Below the pieces are notes generated by a model, which worked only from the letters and a program-made list of their open reading frames with translations, did no database searches and was not told the DNA's origin. A stretch of DNA of 64,000 nucleotides from Propionivibrio sp. (lineage in GTDB: Bacteria > Pseudomonadota > Gammaproteobacteria > Burkholderiales > Rhodocyclaceae): contig JADJLB010000010.1 in assembly GCA_016705685.1 (NCBI GenBank), positions 1 to 64,000 on the forward strand, read 5' to 3'. Made by a program: the position numbers and the translations under genes. Of this stretch, positions 1-9,604 are shown in pieces. Each line of letters starts with the position of its first letter. The stretch's first letter is position 1.

Positions 1-1248
1 AATCCTGACGTTGAGCGTTTGGCCATGGTGTGTGACATGGACATCAACAGCCGTGGCGAAATCAAGGAATTTACGTTCTACCCGGCGGTTTTCCTTTCCA
101 GGGCACGCCTGACCTACGATCAGGTGTGGAGCTGGCTGTCCGCTGCGGCGGAACCGCAGAACGATGCGCATCGCGCGTTGCAGCCCCGATTGCAGGCGCT
201 GTACTCGCTGTACCACATTCTGCTCAAGGCGCGGCATAAACGCGGTGCGATCGACTTCGAGACGATCGAAACGATGATGCTGTTCAATGCGCAGGGGAAA
301 ATCGACAACATCGTTCCGGTATTCCGCAATGACGCTCACCGCCTGATCGAAGAGTGCATGCTGGCCGCCAACGTGTGCGCTTCGGCATTTCTTGAGCAAC
401 ACAAGCAACCCTGTCTTTATCGCGTCCATGAAGGCCCGACGCCCGAAAAGCTTGAAGGACTGCGCGACTTCCTCAAGGAATTCGGGCTGGGCCTTCCCGG
501 CGGCGACAATCCGACGGCCAAGGATTACGGTGTGCTGCTCGAAAAGATCAAACCGCGGCCGGATGCCCAGCTTTTGCAGACCGTGATGCTGCGTTCGCTG
601 CGGCAGGCCATGTACAGCCCGGACAATGTCGGCCACTTTGGCCTTTCCTACGAGCACTACACGCACTTCACTTCGCCCATCCGGCGCTACCCCGATTTGC
701 TGGTTCATCGCTCGATCAAGGCAGTGCTCGATGGGACGCGGTATATGCCGGGCAAATGGGACGACATCGGCCTGCACTGCTCGATGACCGAACGACGCGC
801 CGACGAGGCGTCGCGTGACGTCAACAACTGGCTCAAGTGCTATTACATGCGTGATCGCATCGGCGAGGAGTTTGCCGGGACCATTGCCTCCGTTGTGCCG
901 TTTGGCGTTTTCGTCGCGCTCGATTCCGTCTATGTCGAGGGGCTGGTGCACGTTTCCGAGCTGGGCGAGGACTACTTTAAATACGACAACGTCAAGCACC
1001 TGATGCTCGGTGAGCGTAGTGGCCAGCGCTTCCGCCTGGGAGACCGCCTGCAAGTCAGACTGGTGCGTGCCGATCTGGAAACCGGCCGCATCGACTTCGT
1101 GCTGGCCGGACCGTCGGCGACACCGCGAGTGGCTGCGCGTCAGCCCTCGTCGAATGTTTCCGCCAAAACGACGGAAAAGCCCAACAGGCGGGCCGAGTCG
1201 GTCAAGGATCGCAGCAAGCACAAGGCCGCATCAAAGCCTCATCGCTGA
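1..1248 (+). CDS. rnr: Ribonuclease R, C-terminal part (5' end outside window)
   Basis: The frame is open from base 1, so this is the 3' part of a longer gene. It encodes the end of an RNB-family 3'-5' exoribonuclease that degrades structured RNA in the cytoplasm. Visible are the end of the RNB catalytic domain, including the conserved FTSPIRRYPDLLVHR stretch, and then an S1 RNA-binding domain (GTIASVVPFGVFVALDS region). A basic Lys/Arg-rich tail of about 40 residues follows, as is usual in RNase R and absent from RNase II. The next gene is rlmB, and rnr-rlmB is a widely conserved pair, which supports the call. The ATG at 19 is internal and should not be read as the start. Confidence 0.93.
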   Translation, partial: NPDVERLAMVCDMDINSRGEIKEFTFYPAVFLSRARLTYDQVWSWLSAAAEPQNDAHRALQPRLQALYSLYHILLKARHKRGAIDFETIETMMLFNAQGKIDNIVPVFRNDAHRLIEECMLAANVCASAFLEQHKQPCLYRVHEGPTPEKLEGLRDFLKEFGLGLPGGDNPTAKDYGVLLEKIKPRPDAQLLQTVMLRSLRQAMYSPDNVGHFGLSYEHYTHFTSPIRRYPDLLVHRSIKAVLDGTRYMPGKWDDIGLHCSMTERRADEASRDVNNWLKCYYMRDRIGEEFAGTIASVVPFGVFVALDSVYVEGLVHVSELGEDYFKYDNVKHLMLGERSGQRFRLGDRLQVRLVRADLETGRIDFVLAGPSATPRVAARQPSSNVSAKTTEKPNRRAESVKDRSKHKAASKPHR

Positions 1249-1336
1249 GCGCCAACTGTCCGTCGGGAACGCTGCTGCCAGGGCGTTTTCAATGCCAAGG
1301 TAAAATACGCTGCATACCCCGCCTGCGAGAACTTTC

Positions 1337-2077
1337 ATGTCACCCAACCGCTTCATCCACGGATTTCACGCCATCATTGCCAAACTGCGTCATCAGCCTG
1401 ACGCCATTCTTGAGATCTTCATCGACGCTGAACGTCACGATGCCCGGGTGAGGGATCTGATGCGCCATGCCGAACTGCATACGGTCAGGGTCGTTCCGGT
1501 GGATGCCAAACGGCTCGATGGCATGGCCGGCGGCGGTGTGCGGCATCAAGGGGTGGTGGCCAGGGTTTCCGGCGAGTCGCGGCATGTCACGCTCGACGAC
1601 GTGCTGGATACACTGGAAGAACCCGCTTTCCTGCTGGTGCTCGATGGCATTCAGGATCCGCACAACCTCGGTGCCTGCCTGCGGGTCGCCGATGCCGTTG
1701 GCGCGCATGCCGTTATCGCCCCGAAGGACCGGGCCGTCGGGCTGACGCAAACCGTCCTCAAGGTGGCCAGTGGCGCAGCAGAGAGCGTGCCATACATCAC
1801 CGTGACCAATCTGGCGCGTACCCTGCGCGAGTTGAAGGAACGGGAAATATTCCTGGTCGGTACCGATGCCGACGCCCCCGCGGATATCTACGCGGCACAG
1901 TGGCCGGCGGCCACCGCCTGGGTGCTCGGCGCCGAGGGCGACGGCCTGCGTCGCCTGACACGCGAAACCTGCGATCGACTGGTGAGCATTCCGATGCTCG
2001 GTTCGGTGCGGAGTCTGAACGTGTCGGTAGCAACCGGCGTTTGCCTGTACGAGGCAAGACGCCGCCGGGGGGTATGA
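1337..2077 (+). CDS. rlmB: 23S rRNA (guanosine-2'-O-)-methyltransferase RlmB
   Basis: A 246-residue SpoU/TrmH-type methyltransferase, the usual length for RlmB, which methylates a guanosine 2'-OH in domain V of 23S rRNA with S-adenosylmethionine. An N-terminal substrate-binding domain covers about residues 1-80. The knotted SPOUT domain shows the three family motifs: [18 protein letters not shown] near residue 100, [12 protein letters not shown] near 195, and [18 protein letters not shown] near 215. It lies 88 bases after rnr in the same direction, as in many proteobacteria. The other possibility is a paralogous TrmH-family enzyme, but the rnr neighbourhood favours RlmB. Confidence 0.92.
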   Translation: MSPNRFIHGFHAIIAKLRHQPDAILEIFIDAERHDARVRDLMRHAELHTVRVVPVDAKRLDGMAGGGVRHQGVVARVSGESRHVTLDDVLDTLEEPAFLLVLDGIQDPHNLGACLRVADAVGAHAVIAPKDRAVGLTQTVLKVASGAAESVPYITVTNLARTLRELKEREIFLVGTDADAPADIYAAQWPAATAWVLGAEGDGLRRLTRETCDRLVSIPMLGSVRSLNVSVATGVCLYEARRRRGV

Positions 2078-2191
2078 TCCTCATCGCGACCAGCTTTTTG
2101 TATGACGTCCGGGAATGCCTGTGCCCCGGATAGGCGATCGACGTGACATTTGGGCAGTTTCGGGCAATTCAATTGGATAAAGGGTGGCTTC

Positions 2192-3487
2192 ATGCTTGAA
2201 CTTGACCGCTTGCAACGTCGCCGACGAAATACGGCCCTGGTCATCGTCCTGGCCGCCTACGTCATCTCGTTTTTCCAGCGTTTTGCACCGGCGGGAATTG
2301 CTCAGGATCTGGCCAAGTCCTTTCAAACCACGGCCTCGTCGCTCGGTGTACTGGCGGCGACCTATTTTTACGTCTATACGGTGATGCAGGTACCCACCGG
2401 CATTTTTGTAGACACTTTCGGGCCGCGACGGATTCTTCTGCTGGGCAGTATTGTCGGCGCGGCCGGCAGTCTCTTGTTCGGCATGGCCAGCACGCTGGAG
2501 ATGGCGCTGATCGGGCGCACCCTGATCGGTCTGGGCGTCTCGGTAACCTTTATTTCGATGCTCAAGTTCATCGCCGTGTGGTTTGATGAGAAACGCTTTG
2601 CCAGCATGGTCGGGGTGGGTTTGCTGGTGGGGAATTGTGGCTCCGTGCTGGCGGGGGCGCCGCTTTCATGGCTGGCGCAAACCGCCGGTTGGCGCGCCGT
2701 CTTTGTCGCCATCGCGTGCGTCTCGTTATTGCTCGGCGTCGCCTGCTGGGTGCTGGTGCGCGACCGACAGGAAAGCACCCCAGCCGGCGGGATCAGGAAG
2801 CCGCACTTTGACCGCACGGTCGTGTTTACGGGCCTTCTGCAGGTCGTCAGAAACCGGGCGACCTGGCCTGCGGCATGGATCAATCTTGGCGTCAGTGGAA
2901 GTTTTTTTGCCTTTGGCGGCCTGTGGGCAACGCCCTTTCTGGTTGAAGCGCACGGGATGACGCGCAATGTCGCGGCCAGCCACGTCAGCGTGTATTTCAC
3001 CAGTTTTGCCTTGGCCTGCGTGGGTGTCGGCGCGCTTTCGGATCGCCTGGGCAAACGCAAGCCGGTGCTGGTCGTCGGCACCCATTTGTATGCATTGACC
3101 TGGCTTATCTGGCTTTCCGGCGTTGCGCTGCCCCTGTATGCCAGCTACGCCGTGTTTGTACTGATGGGCGTTCTTACCGCCAGCTTCACACTGACCTGGG
3201 CGTGTGCCAAGGAAGTCAATCCGCCCTTGCTTTCCGGGATGTCGACCAGTGTCACCAATATGGGCGGCTTTCTCGCCGGGGCGATATTGCAACCCTTGTT
3301 CGGCTGGGCCATGGACCTGCATTGGTCCGGTGGCTTAAGCAGCTCGGGCGGACGTCAATACACGGCAGACGACTATCAGGCCGGAATGCTGCTGCTGGCG
3401 CTGACCGCGGCCATTGGAGCCATTGCCTCGTGGCGCATTCGCGAAACGAATTGCCGGAATATCTGGACGCCACCGAGTGAAAACTAA
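2192..3487 (+). CDS. Major facilitator superfamily transporter, substrate unknown
   Basis: A 431-residue polytopic inner-membrane protein with about 12 hydrophobic segments. The MFS loop 2-3 signature is visible as GIFVDTFGPRR, and a second cytoplasmic copy as GALSDRLGKRK between the two halves. I chose the ATG at 2192 over an upstream TTG at 2150 because an AAAGGGTGG ribosome-binding site lies about 7 bases before it and the MFS N-terminus then starts normally. The substrate cannot be read from the sequence. It follows rlmB after 114 bases without a clear functional link, and it converges on cusA with only 6 bases between the stop codons. Confidence 0.8.
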   Translation: MLELDRLQRRRRNTALVIVLAAYVISFFQRFAPAGIAQDLAKSFQTTASSLGVLAATYFYVYTVMQVPTGIFVDTFGPRRILLLGSIVGAAGSLLFGMASTLEMALIGRTLIGLGVSVTFISMLKFIAVWFDEKRFASMVGVGLLVGNCGSVLAGAPLSWLAQTAGWRAVFVAIACVSLLLGVACWVLVRDRQESTPAGGIRKPHFDRTVVFTGLLQVVRNRATWPAAWINLGVSGSFFAFGGLWATPFLVEAHGMTRNVAASHVSVYFTSFALACVGVGALSDRLGKRKPVLVVGTHLYALTWLIWLSGVALPLYASYAVFVLMGVLTASFTLTWACAKEVNPPLLSGMSTSVTNMGGFLAGAILQPLFGWAMDLHWSGGLSSSGGRQYTADDYQAGMLLLALTAAIGAIASWRIRETNCRNIWTPPSEN

Positions 3488-3493
3488 TTTGAA

Positions 3494-6400
3494 CTATTGC
3501 TCATATCCCCGTTTCAGGCGCCACTGTTTGACCAGCGCATAGATGGCCGGAATCACCGCGAGCGTCAGCACGGTCGAGGAGATCATGCCACCGACCATCG
3601 GCGCGGCGATGCGGCTCATTACTTCCGAACCGGTGCCGGTTCCCCACATGATCGGTAGCAGACCGGCCATGATGGCCACCACCGTCATCATTTTCGGGCG
3701 GACGCGCTCGACCGCGCCTTCCATGACGGCAGCGTAGAGATCATTGACGCCTGGCGTTCGCCCGGTTAAGCGGCACGCCGCCTTGGCTTCTGCCCAGGCC
3801 TGATCAAGGTAGATCAGCATGATCACTCCGGTCTCCGCCGCCACACCGGCCAGGGCGATAAATCCGACCGCTACGGCCACCGACAGGTTGTAGTTGAGCA
3901 GCCACATCAGCCAAACGCCGCCAACCAGGGCAAAAGGTACCGAAAGCATGACGATCAGCGTTTCGGTAAGGCGCCTGAAGTTGAGATAGAGCAGCAGGAA
4001 GATCGAAAGCAAGGTCACCGGAATCACAATTTTCATTTTCGCGATGGCCCGTTCCATGTACTCGAACTGGCCGCTCCAGGTCACATAGTAGCCGGGCGGA
4101 AATTTTACTTTTTCGGCGACGGCCTTCTTCGCGTCGGCAACGTAGCCTCCGAGGTCCCGGTCGCGAATGTCGACGTAGATGTAGGCCGAGAGCAGCGCGT
4201 TCTCGGTACGGATGCTGGGCGCCCCCTTGGCGACAACCACCTTGGCCACTTGCCCCAGAGGTATCATCGCGCCATCCATCGTCGGGATCAGCACTTCACG
4301 TGCAATCTGCTGCGGGTCGGCGCGCAGTTCGCGTGGATAGCGAACAGTCACCTTGTAGCGTTCCCGACCCTCAACCGTTGTTGTCACCATTTCGCCGCCG
4401 AGTGCGCTGCCAATCACGTTCTGCAGGTCACCGACCGCCAGCCCATAGCGTGCAAGCTGTTCGCGATCCGGTTCAATGTTGAGGTAGAAGCCACCCGTGA
4501 TGCGTTCGGCAAAAGCGCTGGTGGTGCCGGGGACGGTTTTGACAACGGCTTCGATTTCCTTGGCCAGTTTTTCCATCTGGTCGAGATTGTTGCCAAAGAC
4601 TTTGATGCCGATCGGCGTGCGGATGCCGGTCGACAACATGTCGATCCGGGCCTTGATCGGCATCGTCCAGGAATTTGCCACGCCGGGGAATTGCAGCGCC
4701 TTGTCGAGTTCGGCAATGAGCTTGTCGGTAGTCATCCCCGGGCGCCATTCAGATTCGGGCTTGAGGTTGATCACTGTCTCGAACATTTCGGTCGGCGCCG
4801 GATCGGTCGCCGAGTTGGCGCGACCGGCCTTGCCATAGACCGAGGTGACCTCGGGGAAGCTCTTGATGATTTTGTCCTGTGTCTGGAGGAGTTCGGCTGC
4901 CTTGGTGATCGACATGCCCGGCAGCGAGGCCGGCATATAGAGCAGAGAACCTTCGTTCAGCGTCGGCATGAACTCCGAACCGAGTCTGGACGCGGGGTAA
5001 GCGGTGACGAGCAGAGCGACAACGGCGGCGATGATGGTCAGTTTCTTCCGGCGCATGACACCGTTGATGATCGGCCGATAGGCCCAGATCAGGAAGCGAT
5101 TCACGGGGTTTCTCGACTCCGGCATGATTTTGCCGCGGATGAACAGGATCATCAATACCGGAACCAGCGTTACCGAAAGCAGCGCCGCCCCGGCCATGGA
5201 AAAAGTCTTGGTAAATGCCAGCGGCGAAAACAGCCGCCCCTCCTGGCCTTCCAGACTGAAAACCGGCAGGAAAGAGACGGTAATGATCAGCAGTGAGAAG
5301 AACAGCGCCGGCCCCACCTCTCTGCATGCGGACAGCATGGCATCGATGCGCTCGCCATCCGAATGTCCGGCGGGCAAACGTTCGATATGCTTGTGGGCGT
5401 TTTCGATCATCACGATGGCCGCGTCGATCATGGCGCCGATGGCGATGGCGATTCCGCCCAGACTCATCAGATTGGAATTCATTCCCAGCGCATGCATGGC
5501 GATGAAGGAGATGAGCACGCCGACCGGAAGCATCAGGATCGCCACCAGCGCGCTGCGCACGTGTAGCAGAAAAACGATGCACACCAGGGCGACGATGAAT
5601 GCTTCCTCGATTAGCGTTCGCTTGAGCGTGTCTATGGCGCGATGAATCAGCTCGGAACGGTCGTACACTGTTTCGACCGTTACGCCCGTAGGCAGGCCGG
5701 GGGCGATTTCAGCGATCTTGGTTTTCAGGTTCTGGATCACTTCCAGGGCGTTCTGCCCGTAGCGCGCCATGGCGATTCCCGATACTACTTCGCCTTCGCC
5801 GTTGAGTTCGGTCAGCCCGCGTCGCTCATCCGGAACGATCTCCACCCGCGCGATGTCCCGGATCAGCACGGGCGTACCTTTGTCGGCCTTCACCACCAGC
5901 ATCTCGATGTCGCCTATGCCGCGCAGGTAGCCCTTGCCGCGCACCATGTACTCGGTTTCGGCCATCTCGACGACGCGCCCGCCGACATCGCGGTTGGAGT
6001 CACGGATGACCTGCGCCACTTTCATCAGGGGTATGCCATAAGCACGCAGTCTGACCGGATCGACGGTGACCTGGTAGGTCTGCACGAAGCCACCGATCGA
6101 AGCGACTTCGGCAACGCCGTGCGCCTGTGTCAGCTGGTAGCGCACATACCAGTCCTGGATGGAACGCAATTCGGCCAGCGTCTTGTCTTTTGCAAGTAAC
6201 GCGTACTGGTACACCCAGCCGACACCGGTAGCTTCCGGGCCAAGCGAAGGTGTAACGCCCTGAGGCATGCGGCTCGACGCAAAGCTGAGGTATTCGAGTA
6301 CGCGCGAACGTGCCCAGTAAATATCGGTGCCGTCCTCGAAGATGACGTAGACAAAGGATGTGCCGAAGAAGGAAAAGCCGCGAACCACCTTGGATTTCGG

Positions 6401-6628
6401 GACGGACAGCAGCGCCGTGGTCAAGGGGTAAGTGATCTGATCTTCGACCACCTGCGGCGCCTGGCCGGGGTACTCGGTATAGACGATGACCTGAACATCC
6501 GACAGGTCGGGCAAGGCATCGATCGGTATGCGAAGGACGGCATAGATGCCGCCGAGGATGACGAACAGGGTGGCCAGCAAAACCAGAAACCGGTTCTTGC
6601 CCGACCATTCGATGATCTTGGCCAGCAT
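3494..6628 (-). CDS. cusA: CusA/SilA-type heavy-metal RND efflux pump (Cu+/Ag+)
   Basis: A 1044-residue inner-membrane RND pump of the heavy-metal family, the proton-driven component of a CusCBA tripartite exporter. The three methionines that bind Cu+/Ag+ in E. coli CusA are in equivalent contexts here: Met572 (LPGMS), Met615 (TEMFE) and Met664 (RIDML). The proton-relay acidic residue is in GAMIDAAIVMIEN near residue 402, and the Cu/Ag-subclass signature AGVAAETGVIMLIYL is near the end. These features favour monovalent copper or silver over Zn/Co/Cd. It is the last gene of the minus-strand operon cytochrome-cusC-cusB-cusA and starts 24 bases after cusB. Confidence 0.93.
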   Translation of the reverse strand: MLAKIIEWSGKNRFLVLLATLFVILGGIYAVLRIPIDALPDLSDVQVIVYTEYPGQAPQVVEDQITYPLTTALLSVPKSKVVRGFSFFGTSFVYVIFEDGTDIYWARSRVLEYLSFASSRMPQGVTPSLGPEATGVGWVYQYALLAKDKTLAELRSIQDWYVRYQLTQAHGVAEVASIGGFVQTYQVTVDPVRLRAYGIPLMKVAQVIRDSNRDVGGRVVEMAETEYMVRGKGYLRGIGDIEMLVVKADKGTPVLIRDIARVEIVPDERRGLTELNGEGEVVSGIAMARYGQNALEVIQNLKTKIAEIAPGLPTGVTVETVYDRSELIHRAIDTLKRTLIEEAFIVALVCIVFLLHVRSALVAILMLPVGVLISFIAMHALGMNSNLMSLGGIAIAIGAMIDAAIVMIENAHKHIERLPAGHSDGERIDAMLSACREVGPALFFSLLIITVSFLPVFSLEGQEGRLFSPLAFTKTFSMAGAALLSVTLVPVLMILFIRGKIMPESRNPVNRFLIWAYRPIINGVMRRKKLTIIAAVVALLVTAYPASRLGSEFMPTLNEGSLLYMPASLPGMSITKAAELLQTQDKIIKSFPEVTSVYGKAGRANSATDPAPTEMFETVINLKPESEWRPGMTTDKLIAELDKALQFPGVANSWTMPIKARIDMLSTGIRTPIGIKVFGNNLDQMEKLAKEIEAVVKTVPGTTSAFAERITGGFYLNIEPDREQLARYGLAVGDLQNVIGSALGGEMVTTTVEGRERYKVTVRYPRELRADPQQIAREVLIPTMDGAMIPLGQVAKVVVAKGAPSIRTENALLSAYIYVDIRDRDLGGYVADAKKAVAEKVKFPPGYYVTWSGQFEYMERAIAKMKIVIPVTLLSIFLLLYLNFRRLTETLIVMLSVPFALVGGVWLMWLLNYNLSVAVAVGFIALAGVAAETGVIMLIYLDQAWAEAKAACRLTGRTPGVNDLYAAVMEGAVERVRPKMMTVVAIMAGLLPIMWGTGTGSEVMSRIAAPMVGGMISSTVLTLAVIPAIYALVKQWRLKRGYEQ

Positions 6629-6652
6629 GATGCAAATCTCCGTGGATGTCTG

Positions 6653-8272
6653 TCAGTGGCCGGCGTGCGGATTGGCCGCAGGTTTGACGGAGGTAATGAC
6701 CCATTCGCCCGGCGCGCGCTCGACGAACTCGAAGGCGACCGTCGCCCCGGGTTTCAGGACTTTAAGCAGCGTCTCGTTGGCGGGCTTGAACTCCATCGTC
6801 ATGGCGGGCCATTTGAGGCTGTCCACCGCACCGTGGCGGATGCTCACCACCCCGGTCTTTGCGTCAATTTCCTCGACCTTGCCTTCTGCCCGGTGCCCCG
6901 CGCCGGTGGTCGCGGGCTTGGCGCTCGCTTCGGCCGGCGGCGTTTTGTCGCCAGGGGCGGCCTGGCCGAAGCCACCGACCGCCGCTTTCAGATTGCTTTC
7001 GGCGTCGATCAGGAAGTTGGCCGCAACGACCACCAGCTCCTCGTTCTTCACGCCTTCGATCACTTCAACGTAATGGTCGCTGCGTGCCCCCAGCTTGACT
7101 TCGCGCGGTTCGTAGCGCCCCTCCCTGGCCTGGACAAGGACGATCTGGCGCGTGCCGCTGTCGATAACCGCCGTCACCGGCACAGTGATTACCGCCGCCC
7201 GGGCAGATATGGGTAGCTCGACTTGCGCGAACATCGACGGCTTGAGCCGCAGGCCGGGATTGGCCAGTTCTACCCGAACCGGAACCGTGCGCGTCTGGGC
7301 GTTCAGCGTTGGATAGACATAGGTGATCGTGCCGTCGAAAGTCTTGTCCGGATATGCGCTGATTGTTACCTTCGCTTTGGCCCCCGTTTTGACCAGTCCG
7401 ATATCCTGTTCGAAGACATCGGCAATGACCCACACGGAGGACAGGTCGGCGACCTGATAGAGCATTTCGCCGGGCATGAAGCGCATTCCCTGTAAGGCCT
7501 TCTTTTCGGTGATGATGCCGTTGACCGGAGACCGGAAAATCAGAGTGCGTTTCGACTCGCCCGATTTGACCAGAGTCTTGATCTGTTCCTCAGAGATATC
7601 CCAGTTCTTCAGGCGCAGCAGGCTCGATTCGGCCAGTTCCTTCATTCCCGATTGGGCTGTGTTATCGCCATTCTTCAGCGCTTCGACGCCCTGCGCGGCA
7701 ATGGCGTACTCGCGTTGCGCGGAAACCAGTTCCGGGCTGTAGGCCTCGAACAGCGGTTGCCCTTTGCCAACGGGCTGGCCGGTGACGTTGACGTACAGGC
7801 GTTCGACATAGCCCTCGAATTTGGGCGTGATGGCAAAGACGCGGCGCTCGTCCGGCTCGATTCGTCCGGACGCGCGTACGACCCTGCCCAGTTCGCGAAG
7901 CTGAGCCGCTTCGGTACGAACGCCGAGCTTTTGAATCTTGTCGGTACTGATCTTGATCTGGCGGGTGGATGCCGGTTCGTCGCCGGCTGTGTTCGCATCG
8001 TCTTCTTCGCCTTCATATACGGCGATGTATTCCATACCCATCGGGTCCTTCTTGGGGGCTGGCGAGGTGTCGGGCAGTCCCATCGGATTCCGGTAATACA
8101 GCAACTTGCGCACCTTCTTGTCGACTTCGCCAGGGGTGCTGGCGGCCGGTCGCATGTCATCGGGAGCAGAAGCGAGACTGCGCGCTCCTAAACGATAGCC
8201 CCCGGCTGCGGCGAGCAGGGCCACGGTGAGGATGCCGACGAGGGCAGCAGCTCGGCCTTCAGTCTTTGTCAT
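6653..8272 (-). CDS. cusB: CusB-type periplasmic adaptor fused to a heavy-metal-binding domain and a CusF domain
   Basis: A 539-residue membrane-fusion protein linking CusA to the CusC channel. An N-terminal hydrophobic anchor (about 8-26) is followed by a short heavy-metal-binding domain, residues 58-87, with the repeated pattern NPMG / DPMGM around a tyrosine pair. The adaptor core (barrel-sandwich hybrid and beta-barrel) covers about 110-430. A linker leads to a C-terminal CusF-like domain (about 451-539) in which the Cu+ ligands of CusF (His, Trp, Met, Met) occur as IRHG followed by KWPAMTM. In E. coli, CusF is a separate chaperone; here it is part of the adaptor. The ATGA overlap with the cusC stop shows translational coupling. 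Confidence 0.92.
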   Translation of the reverse strand: MTKTEGRAAALVGILTVALLAAAGGYRLGARSLASAPDDMRPAASTPGEVDKKVRKLLYYRNPMGLPDTSPAPKKDPMGMEYIAVYEGEEDDANTAGDEPASTRQIKISTDKIQKLGVRTEAAQLRELGRVVRASGRIEPDERRVFAITPKFEGYVERLYVNVTGQPVGKGQPLFEAYSPELVSAQREYAIAAQGVEALKNGDNTAQSGMKELAESSLLRLKNWDISEEQIKTLVKSGESKRTLIFRSPVNGIITEKKALQGMRFMPGEMLYQVADLSSVWVIADVFEQDIGLVKTGAKAKVTISAYPDKTFDGTITYVYPTLNAQTRTVPVRVELANPGLRLKPSMFAQVELPISARAAVITVPVTAVIDSGTRQIVLVQAREGRYEPREVKLGARSDHYVEVIEGVKNEELVVVAANFLIDAESNLKAAVGGFGQAAPGDKTPPAEASAKPATTGAGHRAEGKVEEIDAKTGVVSIRHGAVDSLKWPAMTMEFKPANETLLKVLKPGATVAFEFVERAPGEWVITSVKPAANPHAGH

Positions 8273-9576
8273 AAGTCTTCTCCGAGCAGCTTTTCGATTT
8301 CAGCCAGCCTGACCTGCATGTCGGCCTGGGCCTTGATCTGGTTCCTGCGCGCCTGCCGGATTTGCCGTTGGGCGTCGAGCAAGGTGGCAAAATCGACTTT
8401 GCCGTTCTCATAGCCGGCCAGGGCCGCACTGAATGTCAGTTCCGCTTGCGGCAACAGGCTGTTCGCGATCAGGGATTCCGTCTGTCGTGCCGCGTCGATG
8501 CCGGCAAGGTTTTCAGACAGTTCGGCAAGCATCTGGTTAGCCGTCGCGTCGCGTCGCGACTTGGCGGCTGAAAGCATGGCTTCCGACTCGCGTTCCTGAG
8601 CACGGCGCGAACCTTGTTGCAAGGGGATGTTGATCTCGACCATCAATTCCCATTCCTTGACCGAGTTCTGATACTGGATGGGCGAGACGCCCACCGTGAA
8701 GTCGGGAAAGCGGTTCCTGTAGGTCAGGTCGCGGTTCTTTTCGGCCGATTTGACTCGCGCTTCATCGATGAACAACTGTGGATTGTGGCCACGCACTCGT
8801 GCTTCCAGCGCGGCGTAATCCAGTTTGACGGGCGCAGGGGTGGGGCGCAGACGCTCCGGTTCGGCAAGCGCGGCCTCGGCCGGACGTGATAGCAGCGCGT
8901 TCATCCGAGCCTGCAGTAGTCGACGCTCGTTCTTCAGGGTAATCAGCTCGCTTCGCAGATTGGATTGCTCGACCTGCGCCCGGATGACGTCCTGTTGAGC
9001 CGTGAGGCCGCCGGCGTAACGGACCTGCGCGACTTTCTCCAGGCGCAGGATCAGATCGAGGATTTCCTGGGTCAGCCGTTCATTGCGATGTACATAGTAC
9101 AGTTGAGCGAAAACCGATTTGATGCGAACGCCGAGTTCTGCCCACGTGCTGCGTACGCGTCCCTGCGTTCCCTGAGCGTCGAATTCGGCGATTTCACGTT
9201 TCAGATCGCGTTTGCCGTACCAGGGCACGTCCTGCATCACAAGGTATTTGGTGCTGCCGACCCGGCTTGGGGATAGTGTGGCATTCTGCTCGCCCATCCG
9301 CGTGATGTCGCGCAATTCCGTGCGGAATTTTGGATCGGGCAGGGCGCCTGACGATGTCGCGCGCTCACTTGCGGCATCCGCCTCGTAACGGCTTGCTGCG
9401 TACTCCGGGTTGCTGTCCCGGGCGAAGATGAGCAGGCTTTCGGCATCGCTGCCTGGGGGTCGCTCCTGCGCGTACGCCGAAAAGCACCAAGCATTGGCAA
9501 GCAGCGCAAACGCAATAAGCAGGAAATTCCCGGATCGTTGAAGTGTTTTCACGCTAGTGTACTTTCGTGTTCGCAA
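8269..9576 (-). CDS. cusC: CusC/TolC-family outer-membrane efflux channel
   Basis: An outer-membrane factor of about 435 residues with the two OEP repeats of TolC-like proteins (long alpha-helical stretches at about 60-240 and 250-430). A signal peptide with a hydrophobic core ending near SAYAQE is cut at about residue 37 if the TTG at 9576 is used. That TTG has an AGGA ribosome-binding site 7 bases upstream; a GTG at 9552 in the same frame is the alternative and gives a more typical signal peptide length. I kept the longer version because of its RBS. It lies 28 bases after the cytochrome gene and overlaps cusB by 4 bases. Confidence 0.87.
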   Translation of the reverse strand: MRTRKYTSVKTLQRSGNFLLIAFALLANAWCFSAYAQERPPGSDAESLLIFARDSNPEYAASRYEADAASERATSSGALPDPKFRTELRDITRMGEQNATLSPSRVGSTKYLVMQDVPWYGKRDLKREIAEFDAQGTQGRVRSTWAELGVRIKSVFAQLYYVHRNERLTQEILDLILRLEKVAQVRYAGGLTAQQDVIRAQVEQSNLRSELITLKNERRLLQARMNALLSRPAEAALAEPERLRPTPAPVKLDYAALEARVRGHNPQLFIDEARVKSAEKNRDLTYRNRFPDFTVGVSPIQYQNSVKEWELMVEINIPLQQGSRRAQERESEAMLSAAKSRRDATANQMLAELSENLAGIDAARQTESLIANSLLPQAELTFSAALAGYENGKVDFATLLDAQRQIRQARRNQIKAQADMQVRLAEIEKLLGEDL

Positions 9577-9604
9577 TATGTTGTCCTAGAGTTGCAGGGT
9601 AACG

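Noticed and set aside
1269-1290. AACGC...GCGTTTTC hairpin between rnr and rlmB as terminator
   Set aside because: Only a 5-base stem with a 10-base loop and four T residues; too weak to annotate.
4250-5296. 348-codon open frame on the plus strand inside cusA
   Set aside because: Antisense to a well-supported cusA; the translation is His/Arg-rich with no domain, as expected from a shadow frame in GC-rich DNA.
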